A DNA stretch of 64,000 bases. Origin: an uncultured Lachnoanaerobaculum sp. (GTDB taxonomy: Bacteria > Bacillota > Clostridia > Lachnospirales > Lachnospiraceae). Both the position numbers and the translations under genes were made by a program. How positions within the stretch are numbered: the first letter of the stretch is position 1; every line of letters begins with the position of its first letter. The stretch lies in contig NZ_CALLVU010000036.1 in NCBI RefSeq assembly GCF_938015485.1, positions 1-64,000 on the forward strand, given 5' to 3'. A model generated the notes under the pieces. The model did no database searches. It saw only the letters and a list, made by a program, of their open reading frames with translations, and was not told the origin of the DNA. This document shows, piece by piece, positions 49,257-59,100 of this stretch.

Positions 49257-49340
49257 TGGGCAGAGCAGGATTTGAACCTGCGGTGTTTCTTTTGTAACGG
49301 ATTTACAGTCCGCCCCCTTCGCCACTCGGGACACCTGCCC
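49257..49340 (-). tRNA. tRNA-Tyr (anticodon GTA)
   Basis: Read leftward from 49340: acceptor GGGCAGG pairs with TCTGCCC, anticodon arm GCGGA-CTGTAAA-TCCGT with GTA, a long variable arm (class II), and T-arm GCAGG-TTCAAAT-CCTGC. The CCA end is not encoded. It lies downstream of tRNA-Arg. Confidence 0.95.
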
Positions 49341-49344
49341 AAAT

Positions 49345-49379
49345 ATCAATATCTTATATTCACAAAATAAGATATTGAT
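49345..49379 (-). other. Perfect hairpin between tRNA-Arg and tRNA-Tyr
   Basis: ATCAATATCTTA (49345-49356) pairs with TAAGATATTGAT (49368-49379) around an 11-base loop. It fills the whole spacer between the two tRNAs, so it could shape processing of the shared precursor. No U-tract. Confidence 0.6.
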
Positions 49380-49450
49380 TCTCCTATCCGGATTCGAACC
49401 GGAATCAACCGGTCCGTAGCCGGTCATTCTGTCCGTTGAACTATAGGAGA
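49379..49450 (-). tRNA. tRNA-Arg (anticodon ACG)
   Basis: Read leftward from 49450: acceptor TCTCCTA pairs with TAGGAGA, anticodon arm ACCGG-CTACGGA-CCGGT with ACG, T-arm TCCGG-TTCGAAT-CCGGA. About 72 bases; CCA is not encoded. A TATAAT-like -10 lies upstream at 49478-49483. Confidence 0.93.
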
Positions 49451-49540
49451 CATACTTTGCTTTGATGAGCTAAGTATATTATAGCCGGCCCGACTTGTCA
49501 TTAAACCTGTGGTATACAAGTCAGGTTAGATTTATTTTTA

Positions 49541-49572
49541 AAAAAGCACCCTATACTTTATAAAGTGCTTTT
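49541..49572 (-). terminator. Intrinsic terminator after the cysteine-motif protein gene
   Basis: AAAAGCAC (49542-49549) pairs with GTGCTTTT (49565-49572); read leftward the stem continues into UUUUUUAAAAA. It starts 8 bases after the stop at 49580. Confidence 0.85.
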
Positions 49573-49579
49573 GCTGAAT

Positions 49580-50443
49580 TTACTTCGCCCTTTGTTCTTC
49601 AAGTTTTGCAAATAAATTCCAAACCCTTTTTATACTGTTTCTTTTTTCCCTATTTTCAGCTTGGCGATAATACTTTTTTTGTTGCTTTGTTACTTTCGGT
49701 AATTTCTTATAACTAACCTGCATTAACTTTTTTGCTTCATCATGTCTTACAATATACTCGAGATGATTGTATGGTGATTGATTCTTTACCACATCCCTTT
49801 GTACATGGTAATGCGCAGTCTTTGCTTCTTCCATGGTCAGAGGCTTTCCGTCAAACGGACAATGCAATAACTTATACCTGTGTTGTACATACAATATTTT
49901 CCAAGCCGCCATATCGGTAAGAATATAAAGATCGGTGTCGTCAAACTCTATTTGCACTCCCCTTTTCTTAGCTAAGTACTCTATTCCTATTGCATACTTT
50001 CTATACTTACAAGGATAAAAGGCTACCCTCTCTTCCTTTGCAATATATCTCATGACCTTTTTTAAATTTTTACTTCCTCCGGCATCCTCCATGTCGGTCC
50101 ATACATCTTTTTGCAGCTCTTCATTCCACTCTTCAAGATATAACCTTACTTCCTGACTTGATTCATTTAAGCTTATGCGCCAATTATACCAATCAGTATG
50201 TACTTCTATATAATCATCCTTAAGCTCTGTCCAAATAGGTAAATCTCTGAATACGTCCTTTAAATTTTCTCTATATCCATTGTATAAAAACTTAATATTG
50301 CAACAGCACTTACACGGCTTTAAATACTTGATTTTTATGTCATCCATATCAAAGCTTATCAATGACTTTTCTTCGATTCGATTTATAAATCTACATCCCG
50401 GTCTGTGATAAATCTTTGATTTACTACTCATCTGCGCTATCAT
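49580..50443 (-). CDS. Unknown protein with an N-terminal Cys/His motif
   Basis: The ATG at 50441-50443 (MIAQMSSKSKIYHRPG) has GGAGG upstream. The 287-residue product begins with KIYHRPGCRF and then LKPCKCCCNI, like the small His/Cys zinc-binding module found at the N-terminus of some restriction and repair proteins (Ada-like). The remainder has W-rich strands (YIEVHTDWYNWRISLN) and a basic C-terminus (KQQKKYYRQAENREKR). It might be a nucleic-acid-binding protein. I do not recognise the family. Confidence 0.55.
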   Translation of the reverse strand: MIAQMSSKSKIYHRPGCRFINRIEEKSLISFDMDDIKIKYLKPCKCCCNIKFLYNGYRENLKDVFRDLPIWTELKDDYIEVHTDWYNWRISLNESSQEVRLYLEEWNEELQKDVWTDMEDAGGSKNLKKVMRYIAKEERVAFYPCKYRKYAIGIEYLAKKRGVQIEFDDTDLYILTDMAAWKILYVQHRYKLLHCPFDGKPLTMEEAKTAHYHVQRDVVKNQSPYNHLEYIVRHDEAKKLMQVSYKKLPKVTKQQKKYYRQAENREKRNSIKRVWNLFAKLEEQRAK

Positions 50444-50555
50444 CTTATTCCTCCAATCCACAAAGTACTTCTTTGTTATAATTGGAGTTTATCAGAGTAT
50501 CTGTCCGTTAAAAATGACAGCTAATAAACCTTCCTATGCCTTACGTAAACTATAC

Positions 50556-51557
50556 TTATCTATCAGAGTATTTCTTTGACATATTAGCAATACTTTCTTT
50601 AATTTGACTTCTAAGATTTTCAGGTTCCAAAACCTCTACATATGGGCCGTATTGCAATGCCCAAAATTTCATTGCCCTTTCATTGCAGTTTACTCTTACT
50701 ATAATCAGGTCTTCATCTTTTTTAATAATACTAAAGTCCGTCCCAAACCAATCCACCAACTCAGACATCATATCTTTAGTCGTCAGGAGCTTAACGGCAG
50801 TACTTTTTCCGCTAAACATATAAATATGTTCAGCCATATGCTTTGGAAGATTTATCCCGTATCTAAGCTCAGGCACATCTTTCATCGGCTTAATTCTTTC
50901 TTCAAGTTCATGCACCTCAGTCATTTTGTCTATACGAAAGTGTACTACATTATCATACTTATCATAATTTCCTATCAGATAAAATTTCCCGTTATTTGCA
51001 ACTATCCTATATGGATTTACAATATAAGGCTCTTTCCTTCTGGGATGAAGCTTAAAATCCGTTCCTATATCATTATATATAAAGCTGATCTTATGTTCCT
51101 CTGAGATTGCATCATTTATCTTATCTATAGAGTAGACGTTTTGTCTGTTTATGTTCTTGTTAAGCTCAGGTATATTACATATATTTGATACTTTTGCATT
51201 AAAGTATTTACTTGAAAGCCCTCTTATCTTTTTAATAAGTTCCTTAGCCTGATTTGAAGAAAATGCTTTTGAAAATAAAACACCGTCAATAAGTATCTTA
51301 AGTTCTGCATCATCAAACTCTCTAAAAACCATTCTGTATCCGTCTTCCATTGATATTTCAAATCCATGGCTCTCTCCAAATTCTTTTAATAACAAGACAT
51401 TATTCTTTACAGAGCGCCTGTCACATACCGTTCCATAGTCTTTTTCCAAAAGCTTTATAATCTCTTGTTGTGTCAAAGAATGATTCTCATCGGTATAATT
51501 GCGAAGTATCTCCAGTATGAACATATTCAACATCTTTTTATTACTTATACCATACAC
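50556..51557 (-). CDS. WYL-domain transcriptional regulator
   Basis: A 333-residue regulator. The N-terminal 80 residues hold a winged helix (SLTQQEIIKLLEKDYGTVCD then RRSVKNNVLLLKEF). The WYL domain is centred on NPYRIVANNGKFYLIGNYDK with the following HFRIDKM, and a WCX-like tail ends at VEVLEPENLRSQIKES. WYL regulators often control defence genes. It is 28 bp downstream of the DUF262/DUF1524 nuclease gene in the same direction and probably regulates it in response to a ligand or nucleic acid. Confidence 0.88.
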   Translation of the reverse strand: MYGISNKKMLNMFILEILRNYTDENHSLTQQEIIKLLEKDYGTVCDRRSVKNNVLLLKEFGESHGFEISMEDGYRMVFREFDDAELKILIDGVLFSKAFSSNQAKELIKKIRGLSSKYFNAKVSNICNIPELNKNINRQNVYSIDKINDAISEEHKISFIYNDIGTDFKLHPRRKEPYIVNPYRIVANNGKFYLIGNYDKYDNVVHFRIDKMTEVHELEERIKPMKDVPELRYGINLPKHMAEHIYMFSGKSTAVKLLTTKDMMSELVDWFGTDFSIIKKDEDLIIVRVNCNERAMKFWALQYGPYVEVLEPENLRSQIKESIANMSKKYSDR

Positions 51558-51585
51558 CTAAGCCTTCCTCCCGGATACAAAAAAT

Positions 51586-53367
51586 CTATTTTCCGTCCAT
51601 AAAACTCTTTATCTTTACTATTTCTGCTTCTGCTCTTTTTCCTACACAGTCTATATCCCATTTACCTTTGTGCTTGTCCAAAATCTCCTGTCTGACTGCT
51701 TTGACTGAAGCATATTTTGAATCTTCGTACTTCACAAGCTTATCTATTACAGGCTTGTCTTTGATACATCTATTAATGCTACGCTCAAGTACCGTCAAGT
51801 TACCTATTCCGTTAAACTCATCAACATTGTCTTTAAAATTATTTCTTGCCTCAATATGCTCTATATCATATGGATCCCTGATCATTTCATAGTTAAAAAA
51901 CCTCTCATAAATATCACGTTCTTTTACATCTTTATCCACCTCATCAATAAGTGCTGTCAGTGTACAAACAAGGTGAACCCTACTCCCATTATCAAATAAA
52001 CCGTATTGAATAGTTTTATAAAAATCATCACAAGGATTATACCCATTACTGCGTACAGGTGACCACAAAAGACTTTTAATGTTTCTTATAATCTCGTCAG
52101 TGCTACATTCCTTAAACCACTTAAAGCATTCAGCACAAACCTTATTTTGAACAGGATTTATTACTCTGTCATTGACAACGGTATAGATTAAGAAGAATCT
52201 AAACATATACATATTTACTCTCAGTGAATCTATATAGTAATCGCTCCATTTCTTTCCTTCAGCTTTAGCCCTAAAATATGCAACCACAAAAGGTATGGTC
52301 CAATACCTTTTATATCTGGTTTTTTCTACCAAATAAATTGAAAAGATTTCTTTTGCTATTTCAGGATGTTCGCCATTATACCTTACATTTTCAATCCAAC
52401 GCCAATAATCTATAAATCCATCCACTATATGCTTGAATGTGTCAAACTCCAGTACGCTTAGATCACTTTGCTCTGTAAGTCTGGTTCCTTTAAAAAGTTC
52501 ATCAAAGAACTTTTGATTACTCTTGGATACTTCAGAAAATCCCCAGCCAAATTCAGCACAAATTATATGTTTGTAGATATCTAAAACCCATCCCATATCA
52601 AATTTTGTCTGATCTGTTCTTCCGTCTTTTCCAAGTTTCTCATTGCTGTCATCTATTGATTGATAACATAAATTTATTTCTTCCAACCAGTCTTTTGTCT
52701 TATCAATTCCTCTAAGATAATTATAGTATCTTACTTTAAAAATATCTGTTGCATTTAAGTCAAGCCCTGTAGTATTTATAGTATTAAAAACCGATACCAC
52801 TTCAGATAAATCCATCTCTTCAGTAATCAGTTGTACGAAGTATACATTATCCAAAACAAAGTTTTTTAATTCCGTATAGAATTCATTTTTATCTTTAAAC
52901 TCCTTTTCAAAATGTTCAACTTCTTCCTTCAGCAGTTTCCTGTTTTCGTAATATTTGGAAGAATCTTTTTTAATATTATCATTTAATACTTCTTTAAGCT
53001 TCTCTGAGTCTATAACCATACTGCAATCAATATACTCTTTTGGATGTTTTTCATTTCTTTGAAGCACGTCCAAAAACAGCAGAAATGTTGTAAGCCTTTG
53101 TTGACCGTCAACAATATCAAGTGTATTTTTATCTTCTTTATTACGATCAAGCTGTATTGTACCGAAAAAAACAGGTTTTGCATTTGTTTTGCAGTCTTTT
53201 TTATTGACCTCTTTAAATGCATCAAATATAGATTCCAAAAAATCTTTTATATTTTTTTCTTCCCACGAATATGGACGCTGGTAAATAGGTATTCTATAAC
53301 TTTCCCCTTCATTTACCTTTATTACCTCTCTAAGTCCAAGCACTTTAGAATCAATCGGAAATCCCAT
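51586..53367 (-). CDS. DUF262/DUF1524 protein, GmrSD-type modification-dependent nuclease
   Basis: A 593-residue protein. The DUF262 (GmrS-like, ParB-related) domain has YRIPIYQRPYSW (24-35) and DIVDGQQRLTT (D87-T94), both nucleotide-pocket motifs. The C-terminal DUF1524 HNH-type nuclease (about 490-560) has YDIEHIEARNN with H504 as the likely catalytic residue and GIGNLTVLERSINRC. Single-chain GmrSD enzymes cut modified phage DNA. It is followed by a WYL regulator. A GGGGAGG site precedes the ATG. Confidence 0.88.
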   Translation of the reverse strand: MGFPIDSKVLGLREVIKVNEGESYRIPIYQRPYSWEEKNIKDFLESIFDAFKEVNKKDCKTNAKPVFFGTIQLDRNKEDKNTLDIVDGQQRLTTFLLFLDVLQRNEKHPKEYIDCSMVIDSEKLKEVLNDNIKKDSSKYYENRKLLKEEVEHFEKEFKDKNEFYTELKNFVLDNVYFVQLITEEMDLSEVVSVFNTINTTGLDLNATDIFKVRYYNYLRGIDKTKDWLEEINLCYQSIDDSNEKLGKDGRTDQTKFDMGWVLDIYKHIICAEFGWGFSEVSKSNQKFFDELFKGTRLTEQSDLSVLEFDTFKHIVDGFIDYWRWIENVRYNGEHPEIAKEIFSIYLVEKTRYKRYWTIPFVVAYFRAKAEGKKWSDYYIDSLRVNMYMFRFFLIYTVVNDRVINPVQNKVCAECFKWFKECSTDEIIRNIKSLLWSPVRSNGYNPCDDFYKTIQYGLFDNGSRVHLVCTLTALIDEVDKDVKERDIYERFFNYEMIRDPYDIEHIEARNNFKDNVDEFNGIGNLTVLERSINRCIKDKPVIDKLVKYEDSKYASVKAVRQEILDKHKGKWDIDCVGKRAEAEIVKIKSFMDGK

Positions 53368-53445
53368 AAATCCTCCCCATAATAACTTATTTTATTAAGT
53401 TTATAATGTATAACTATTTTTATTCTACATCATTATAACCTTTTT

Positions 53446-54036
53446 TCAATCTCTAATCACTAATTTTCTGCCATTACCTGTCAAAAAATAATTTAATTCA
53501 GATATCAAAGACTCTTTTGAAAAATCATGTCCTTCACCTTTTATTATTTTATATTTACAGGCAGTATTTTTTATGACATTTAAAACTTCAATATAGCGAA
53601 ATGAAGGATCCTTTTCACCATACAAAAAATACATATTATCTCCTCTAAACTTTTCTACACCTTCTTTTATTCTATGAAAGTTAATCATCAATGGAGCATT
53701 GATCAAAACAGCATTCTTAATTTTTTCAATTTTACTGCACTGAGCTGCACCTATAGAAGCTCCGTTTGAAATTCCGACAAAAAATATTTCTTTATAATTA
53801 TCCACATACTTACTTACACATTTTATTTCTTCTTCCAAATCACAAATAGAATCTTTAGGATTGGCACAAACCACAAATGTATAACCGTATTTTTCAAATA
53901 ACAAACTGCATATATCCAAATATTTATTTTCAAAGCCTTCTATACTTCCACCTCTACCGGTTTTAATAAAAACCAGATATTTTTCACCTTTTATAACTCC
54001 AAACTGTTTTCCGATTACTTTATCATACTTTTTCAA
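53446..54036 (-). CDS. Alpha/beta hydrolase-like protein
   Basis: I start at TTG 54036 (MKKYDKVIGKQFG), preceded by GGGGGAGGAG; a longer frame lacks a good site. The 196-residue protein has the nucleophile elbow GISNGAS, an acidic residue in YGEKDPSFR and the histidine in GEGHDFSKE, in triad order. VLINAPLMINF completes the core. The protein is smaller than typical esterases, with little cap. It stands divergently beside the CARF-HEPN gene, sharing about 260 bp of promoter region, which hints at joint function. Substrate unknown. Confidence 0.7.
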   Translation of the reverse strand: MKKYDKVIGKQFGVIKGEKYLVFIKTGRGGSIEGFENKYLDICSLLFEKYGYTFVVCANPKDSICDLEEEIKCVSKYVDNYKEIFFVGISNGASIGAAQCSKIEKIKNAVLINAPLMINFHRIKEGVEKFRGDNMYFLYGEKDPSFRYIEVLNVIKNTACKYKIIKGEGHDFSKESLISELNYFLTGNGRKLVIRD

Positions 54037-54295
54037 CGCTTCTCCTCCCCCTTTAGTTATGGCTGAAGTCTCTTCACCCAATTTATTTTCTATATTTAAA
54101 ATAGCATAAAGGATGTACAATATTTTGCACATCAAATAAAAATAAAAATGCTGCAGAAATAAGATAATTTTAGTTTCCAAAACTGTCAAAAACTATTATA
54201 ATAGACTTAATATATTTAACCGGCACTGAAACTACCATTATTTAAACAGAACAGTATCAGGTTAATAATTATCAGTTGACTAAGGGGGACTACCT

Positions 54296-56026
54296 ATGGG
54301 AAATCAAAGATCCAGTATGTTATTGTTTTTGAGTGATTATAAAACACCTGAAAAAGATGAGAATCATATTATAATTGAAGATGATAAGCCTTACTATTCT
54401 TATATAACTGACAATGACAACAATAAATTAGCTTTTTCCGGATGCCATACTAACGATGCTCCTGCCAGATTTCTTCTGAAGTTGGCAGAACATAATAAAG
54501 AACCTATTGATAAAATTTTTTGCATCGTATCAAAAGATGTTTACAATATTAAACTTCCGCAATTAGAAAATGAGAGTAGTAAATTGAGACTGGAAAAGGG
54601 TAAAACAGCTTTTGATCGTTTTTCAGCTTTAATAAGGAATGAGGTAGGACCTTCAATAGAAATCATTCCTATTTATTATGACTTTGATCCGAATAATGAA
54701 GATTTTTACCCAAAAGATAAGCCTACCTACATATATAATCAAATTGAAGCCTGTGATATTGGAGAAAGTATTTATATCGATTATACAGGTGGCCTTCGAG
54801 ACGTTAATTTGCTTATGATAGCACTTATACGATATTTGGAATTTAAAGGAATCGTATGTAAAGATATTATCTATAGCAACTTTCACTCTAAACCCAGAAA
54901 AATTCATAGTATCCGCTCTACTTATAATATGTTTGACATGATCAATGGAGTAAGTGAATTTGTCGGTACAGGAAACGCAAGACAGTTGGTAAATTTACAA
55001 AAGAAATTGGAGAACACCACAAAAAATGATAATGTGAACAACTTTGTTAACAGCTTACAAAGTTTCTCTGATGCTATTGCCCTTTGTAATGTTGGCGGCA
55101 TAGTAGATGCCATAGATTCTATAAGTAATGCCATTAATACATTGGAGAACGATACAAGTGACGATATATTTGTTCAAATGTTTAAGACTCTAATACCTAC
55201 AGTAAAGGAAAAACTCTATATTGGCAAAGAGCCACCATCTATTTTGGACCTGTCTAAATGGTGTTTGGATAATAATATGTTACAGCAGGCAGTAACTATA
55301 TATAATGAGAAAATATTAAGCTATTATATTTTAAATAATTATGATGATTTTAGGAAGGAACTTAAAGACCCAAGCCGGGAATATAAAGGTTATAAAGATA
55401 TACAAGAGCAGTACAAAAATCTCAGCAAAATTTGGGACGAGTTTAATGATTCAGATGGAAAAAGAAATAAATATAAAAAGGAAATCTCAACATATATAGA
55501 TGATGAGATAACAAAGATATATACCAATTGCAAAGGCTCTGATATTGATAATATAAGAGATTGTTCAGTAATTGTTTATAAAGCTTTAACGAAAATAGAA
55601 AGTCAATATACACATGGCAAAACAGATGGATTATCAAATGACATATCAAGCAAAACCACAAACTTTCAGGGATTTATGTTCTTTTTTATGAATAATGAAG
55701 ATGCTTTTGTAAAATATGTCAAAGACCAGATTACTAAAGATATAAAGCCAATCTTTTCTTTACAGGAACTTGAAAAATCAAACCTGAAGTTATGGCGAGC
55801 TATGAAATATTACCAAGCTGTTAAAATACTCAGAAATAATATTAACCACGTAAGTGGTGATGTTGGAAGTATGAATGAAACTATGCAGCAATACCTTGAA
55901 AAAAAAGGCTTGGGTGATACTGCAATCGCTGCCGGAAAAACATTCAAGTTTAAATTAGAAAAAGACTTCATTTCAGAAACTCTAAAGGCTGCTATAGAAT
56001 TCTCGAAAGAGATCTGCAAAAATTAA
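54296..56026 (+). CDS. Solitary CARF-HEPN protein (Csx1/Csm6/TM1812-like ribonuclease)
   Basis: A 576-residue protein. The N-terminal Rossmann-like CARF part includes TNDAP (52-56), IFCIVSKDV, and DYTGGLRD (162-169), the ligand-binding loop type seen in CARF proteins, followed by the TM1812-like FDMINGVSEFVGTGNARQLV linker. The C-terminal helical domain carries RNNINH at R513-H518, an RX4H HEPN ribonuclease motif. CARF domains bind cyclic oligoadenylates made by type III CRISPR complexes. No cas gene or repeat array is in this window. GGGGGA lies before the ATG and TATAAT near 54195. Confidence 0.75.
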   Translation: MGNQRSSMLLFLSDYKTPEKDENHIIIEDDKPYYSYITDNDNNKLAFSGCHTNDAPARFLLKLAEHNKEPIDKIFCIVSKDVYNIKLPQLENESSKLRLEKGKTAFDRFSALIRNEVGPSIEIIPIYYDFDPNNEDFYPKDKPTYIYNQIEACDIGESIYIDYTGGLRDVNLLMIALIRYLEFKGIVCKDIIYSNFHSKPRKIHSIRSTYNMFDMINGVSEFVGTGNARQLVNLQKKLENTTKNDNVNNFVNSLQSFSDAIALCNVGGIVDAIDSISNAINTLENDTSDDIFVQMFKTLIPTVKEKLYIGKEPPSILDLSKWCLDNNMLQQAVTIYNEKILSYYILNNYDDFRKELKDPSREYKGYKDIQEQYKNLSKIWDEFNDSDGKRNKYKKEISTYIDDEITKIYTNCKGSDIDNIRDCSVIVYKALTKIESQYTHGKTDGLSNDISSKTTNFQGFMFFFMNNEDAFVKYVKDQITKDIKPIFSLQELEKSNLKLWRAMKYYQAVKILRNNINHVSGDVGSMNETMQQYLEKKGLGDTAIAAGKTFKFKLEKDFISETLKAAIEFSKEICKN

Positions 56027-56068
56027 TACAATCTAAAACGCACAACCTTTATGATACAGTGATGTGAC

Positions 56069-56101
56069 CCCAATCGTTAGATTTCAGGTCTAACGATTGG
56101 G
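56069..56101. repeat. Perfect 13-bp inverted repeat between convergent genes
   Basis: CCCAATCGTTAGA (56069-56081) and TCTAACGATTGGG (56089-56101) form a perfect stem with a 7-base loop TTTCAGG. Neither side has a U-tract, unlike the other terminators here. It lies between the CARF-HEPN gene and the converging 1122-residue gene. Outer bases GTGAT/ATCAC extend it weakly. Confidence 0.85.
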
Positions 56102-56147
56102 CAATCACAGACTGTTTATTTTTTGATAGAAATTTAAACCAATTTCT

Positions 56148-59100
56148 TTATATTCCTAATAATTTTACCAGATTCTTTGCTTTCTTCACCGCAGTGGACT
56201 TGGCAGTACAGTTTGCAATTTCTAAAAGCCCCTGCCATTTGGCATCTTCATCCAAAATATATCCTCTCTTCATTGCTTCCCTTAAATAATCGGCATAGTA
56301 AGTGCAGATATCCAAAACTCTGTTTATCCATACAGGTGGCTTATTATTCTTTACAACAACCCCTCCGGCGTATTTGATACATTCAACAAGCATTATATAA
56401 CATATACTTAAAAGCTTATTTTCTTTCTCAACTATTCTTACAAGCTTTGCCGGGCTTATCTCCTCATGTAATAAAAGTTCTCTCATGATTTCTCTTAAAT
56501 TCTCTACAGATAAATCTCCCAAGTCCACCAATTGTCTGAAAAGACTTTTTGCTCCATAAATACTCTCTCCGTCCTGTGCCAAAGTACTCACTGCAATAGT
56601 TAAAAATATCTTTGAATAAGGCGTTGAGTTACCCTCAAGAGTTCCTTCTTTTTCACCACGCCAATTTCTATATTTGCTTACTACAACCTTTTTCTTTTCA
56701 GGGTCATAATGAAGCCATACACTCTTTTTTTTCTCATCTATGATTTTTCCGTCGCTGTCGGCAACAGCTCCCGACATTTGAGCCTCTTTTTGAATTCCAT
56801 AAAACCATCCGTAAATATATACTTGAAACAGCCTGTCAGGTATATCCGGTAATTTCAAATCAAAGCTGAAAGCTTTTTCGCCTTTTCTTACTTCAAATAC
56901 ATTTATATTAAACTCAACATTATCATAGATAAGCTTTTTAGCCTTTGGTAATGCCATCCATACTTCATCAAAATCATTTGGCGTATTTTGATTCTGTACT
57001 TTATCATATTTTTCTTCTTTTATATCCATACCAAGGGAATTTAGCTTATTCACTATTTCCTTGGCATATTCTACAGCCTTTGAAGATCCGGACTTTGTGG
57101 CGAGATTTTTTACAGCCTTCAATTCCAATGCACTTTTAGAAATAATCTCTTTTTCTACCGCAAAAATAACTTCATCCAGATAATCTCTTAGAAATTTTAC
57201 AATCTCAGCTGTTCCTGAGAGCATTCTAGGTGCTTTAAGCGATACCTCCACCACATCACAGGCAGCCATCCATACCAAACTCAACATACCGTCTTTAGCC
57301 ATATTTTCCATTGCAAAAGCCAGACTTGCCAAGTTTGACGGTGTACCGCCACTCCAATCCAAATATGAAATATCTGCAACTCCCGGTAAGAGAAGCCCCC
57401 TTTCCCATGCTTCATTAGTCGCCGTAATAACATCTGCAGCATTCTCATCACTTAAGTTACTCCTCACTGCAATCCAGTTCATCATTGCACCTTTTGTAAG
57501 AGGTTTTCTCCTTTTTGCTATCTGCCTTAAATTTATACCCTGACTATGATAGACTTCAGTATCTCTTCGTATTGCAGTAAGTGAATAATCTCCCCAGGTC
57601 GGAAATATAGAATACATACCTTCATAGCACCATGAAAGTCTAAAAGGAAATGCCTTTAAGCTTTTCGGCACATCAACGTCCTCTCTCCAATATGCACTTT
57701 TTCCGAGTGAAAATTCCGGTTCAACATATGGGTCATCCAAGTAATCTTTTATAATTTCCTCAGCAAAGATATCTTCTCCCTTTTCATCCTTTAAAAAATC
57801 TCCCAAAGGAAGTAAAACCTTTAATCTAAGGCCGTCTGTTTTTTCCAAAAACCTTTTTTTATCTTCTTTTGTAATACGTTCAATATCCAGTCTGGTAATC
57901 GCAAACTGTAAATCCGGTTCGGCGACATATGAAAAATTCTCATTTTTATACTTAATAAGTCTGTCTGTCAAATCAGGTAAAGTTATACTAAGGTCCTCAT
58001 AGCTCGGTGTACTTAATATACATGGCCATTTATCTATTGACTCAAATAATACTACTCTTCTTGTATAAACTAATCCGCTATACCTGATTTTTAAGATTTC
58101 CTTTTCACCGTTCCATTCATTAGTCTTACTGTCCGGGCATACATTATTCTCAATATTTTTTGCCCATCTTCCAAGTGCCCACATACCGCTTGAATCATTT
58201 ATTGTAATTCCTGCCAGACTTATTTTTGCTTCATCAGGATTTCTATGTGCAATATTATTTGCCATTGCAATAAATCTCTCGAAAGCCACATCATCAATAT
58301 ACTCTTTTCTGTCGGAAATCACTGCCAACAAATCTGTAAGATTTTCCGCTGAGACTTCTCCTATTTCAAACCTTGGCACCTCCCAAAGTTTAGGTGTTTC
58401 TCTCCAAAGCCCTTGCACTTCTTCTTTTAGATTTTCCTGTTCTATCTCAAGTCCCCAAGCCTTTTCAATATTTCCTGCAAGCTTTGCTATACTTTTATCC
58501 TCATCCTGCTTATAAAGTAGAAGCCAATCTTCATACTCTTTTACCGACTTAGGCTTTTCCCTTTTTAAAACAGTGTTTAAAATCAGTTTCTTTATTTTTT
58601 TCACCTTTGCCGAACTGCAGGAAATCAGTATAGGATATAGCCATTCGTCTGTAGCACTCTCTATAAGTACAGGTGCAAATCTCTCCATCAAAGCCGTTTC
58701 TCCAAGTCCAAGCAGTGGAATAATTGTTTCTACTCTTGATTTGATCTCTTCATCTGTAATTCCGATTTGTTCCAATACATTTACATATTCTTTTCTGTCT
58801 CCCGGCCTTTGTGCAATGCTAAGTCCGTAAAACACCTGCTCCATAGCAGTATCTTTTGTAATGAGATTATTTTGTACACCCCATATAAGTATCTCTGAAA
58901 AAGGTCCGGTTGCAGGCACATTCAAGGCAACGCCTACTTCTATATGCTCATTAAATCTTCTTAAAATTTCCGATTTTTCAATTACAAATCTCTCATCAAA
59001 ATTGTAGTCTTTTCTTTTTGATGTCAGAAGAATTGCCGCCGCAGCTGCCCAGTCCTTCATATACTCCACAGACTCGGGAATTTCAAGATTCATTTCATGA

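Noticed and set aside
49191..49427. Short open frame across the tRNA genes
   Set aside because: It is a chance frame through tRNA-Tyr and tRNA-Arg.
53446..54189. Full 247-residue version of the alpha/beta hydrolase
   Set aside because: The extra N-terminus has no family features and the GGGGGAGGAG site fits TTG 54036.
54296..56140. CRISPR array near the CARF-HEPN gene
   Set aside because: I looked on both sides for regularly spaced repeats and found only one isolated inverted repeat.
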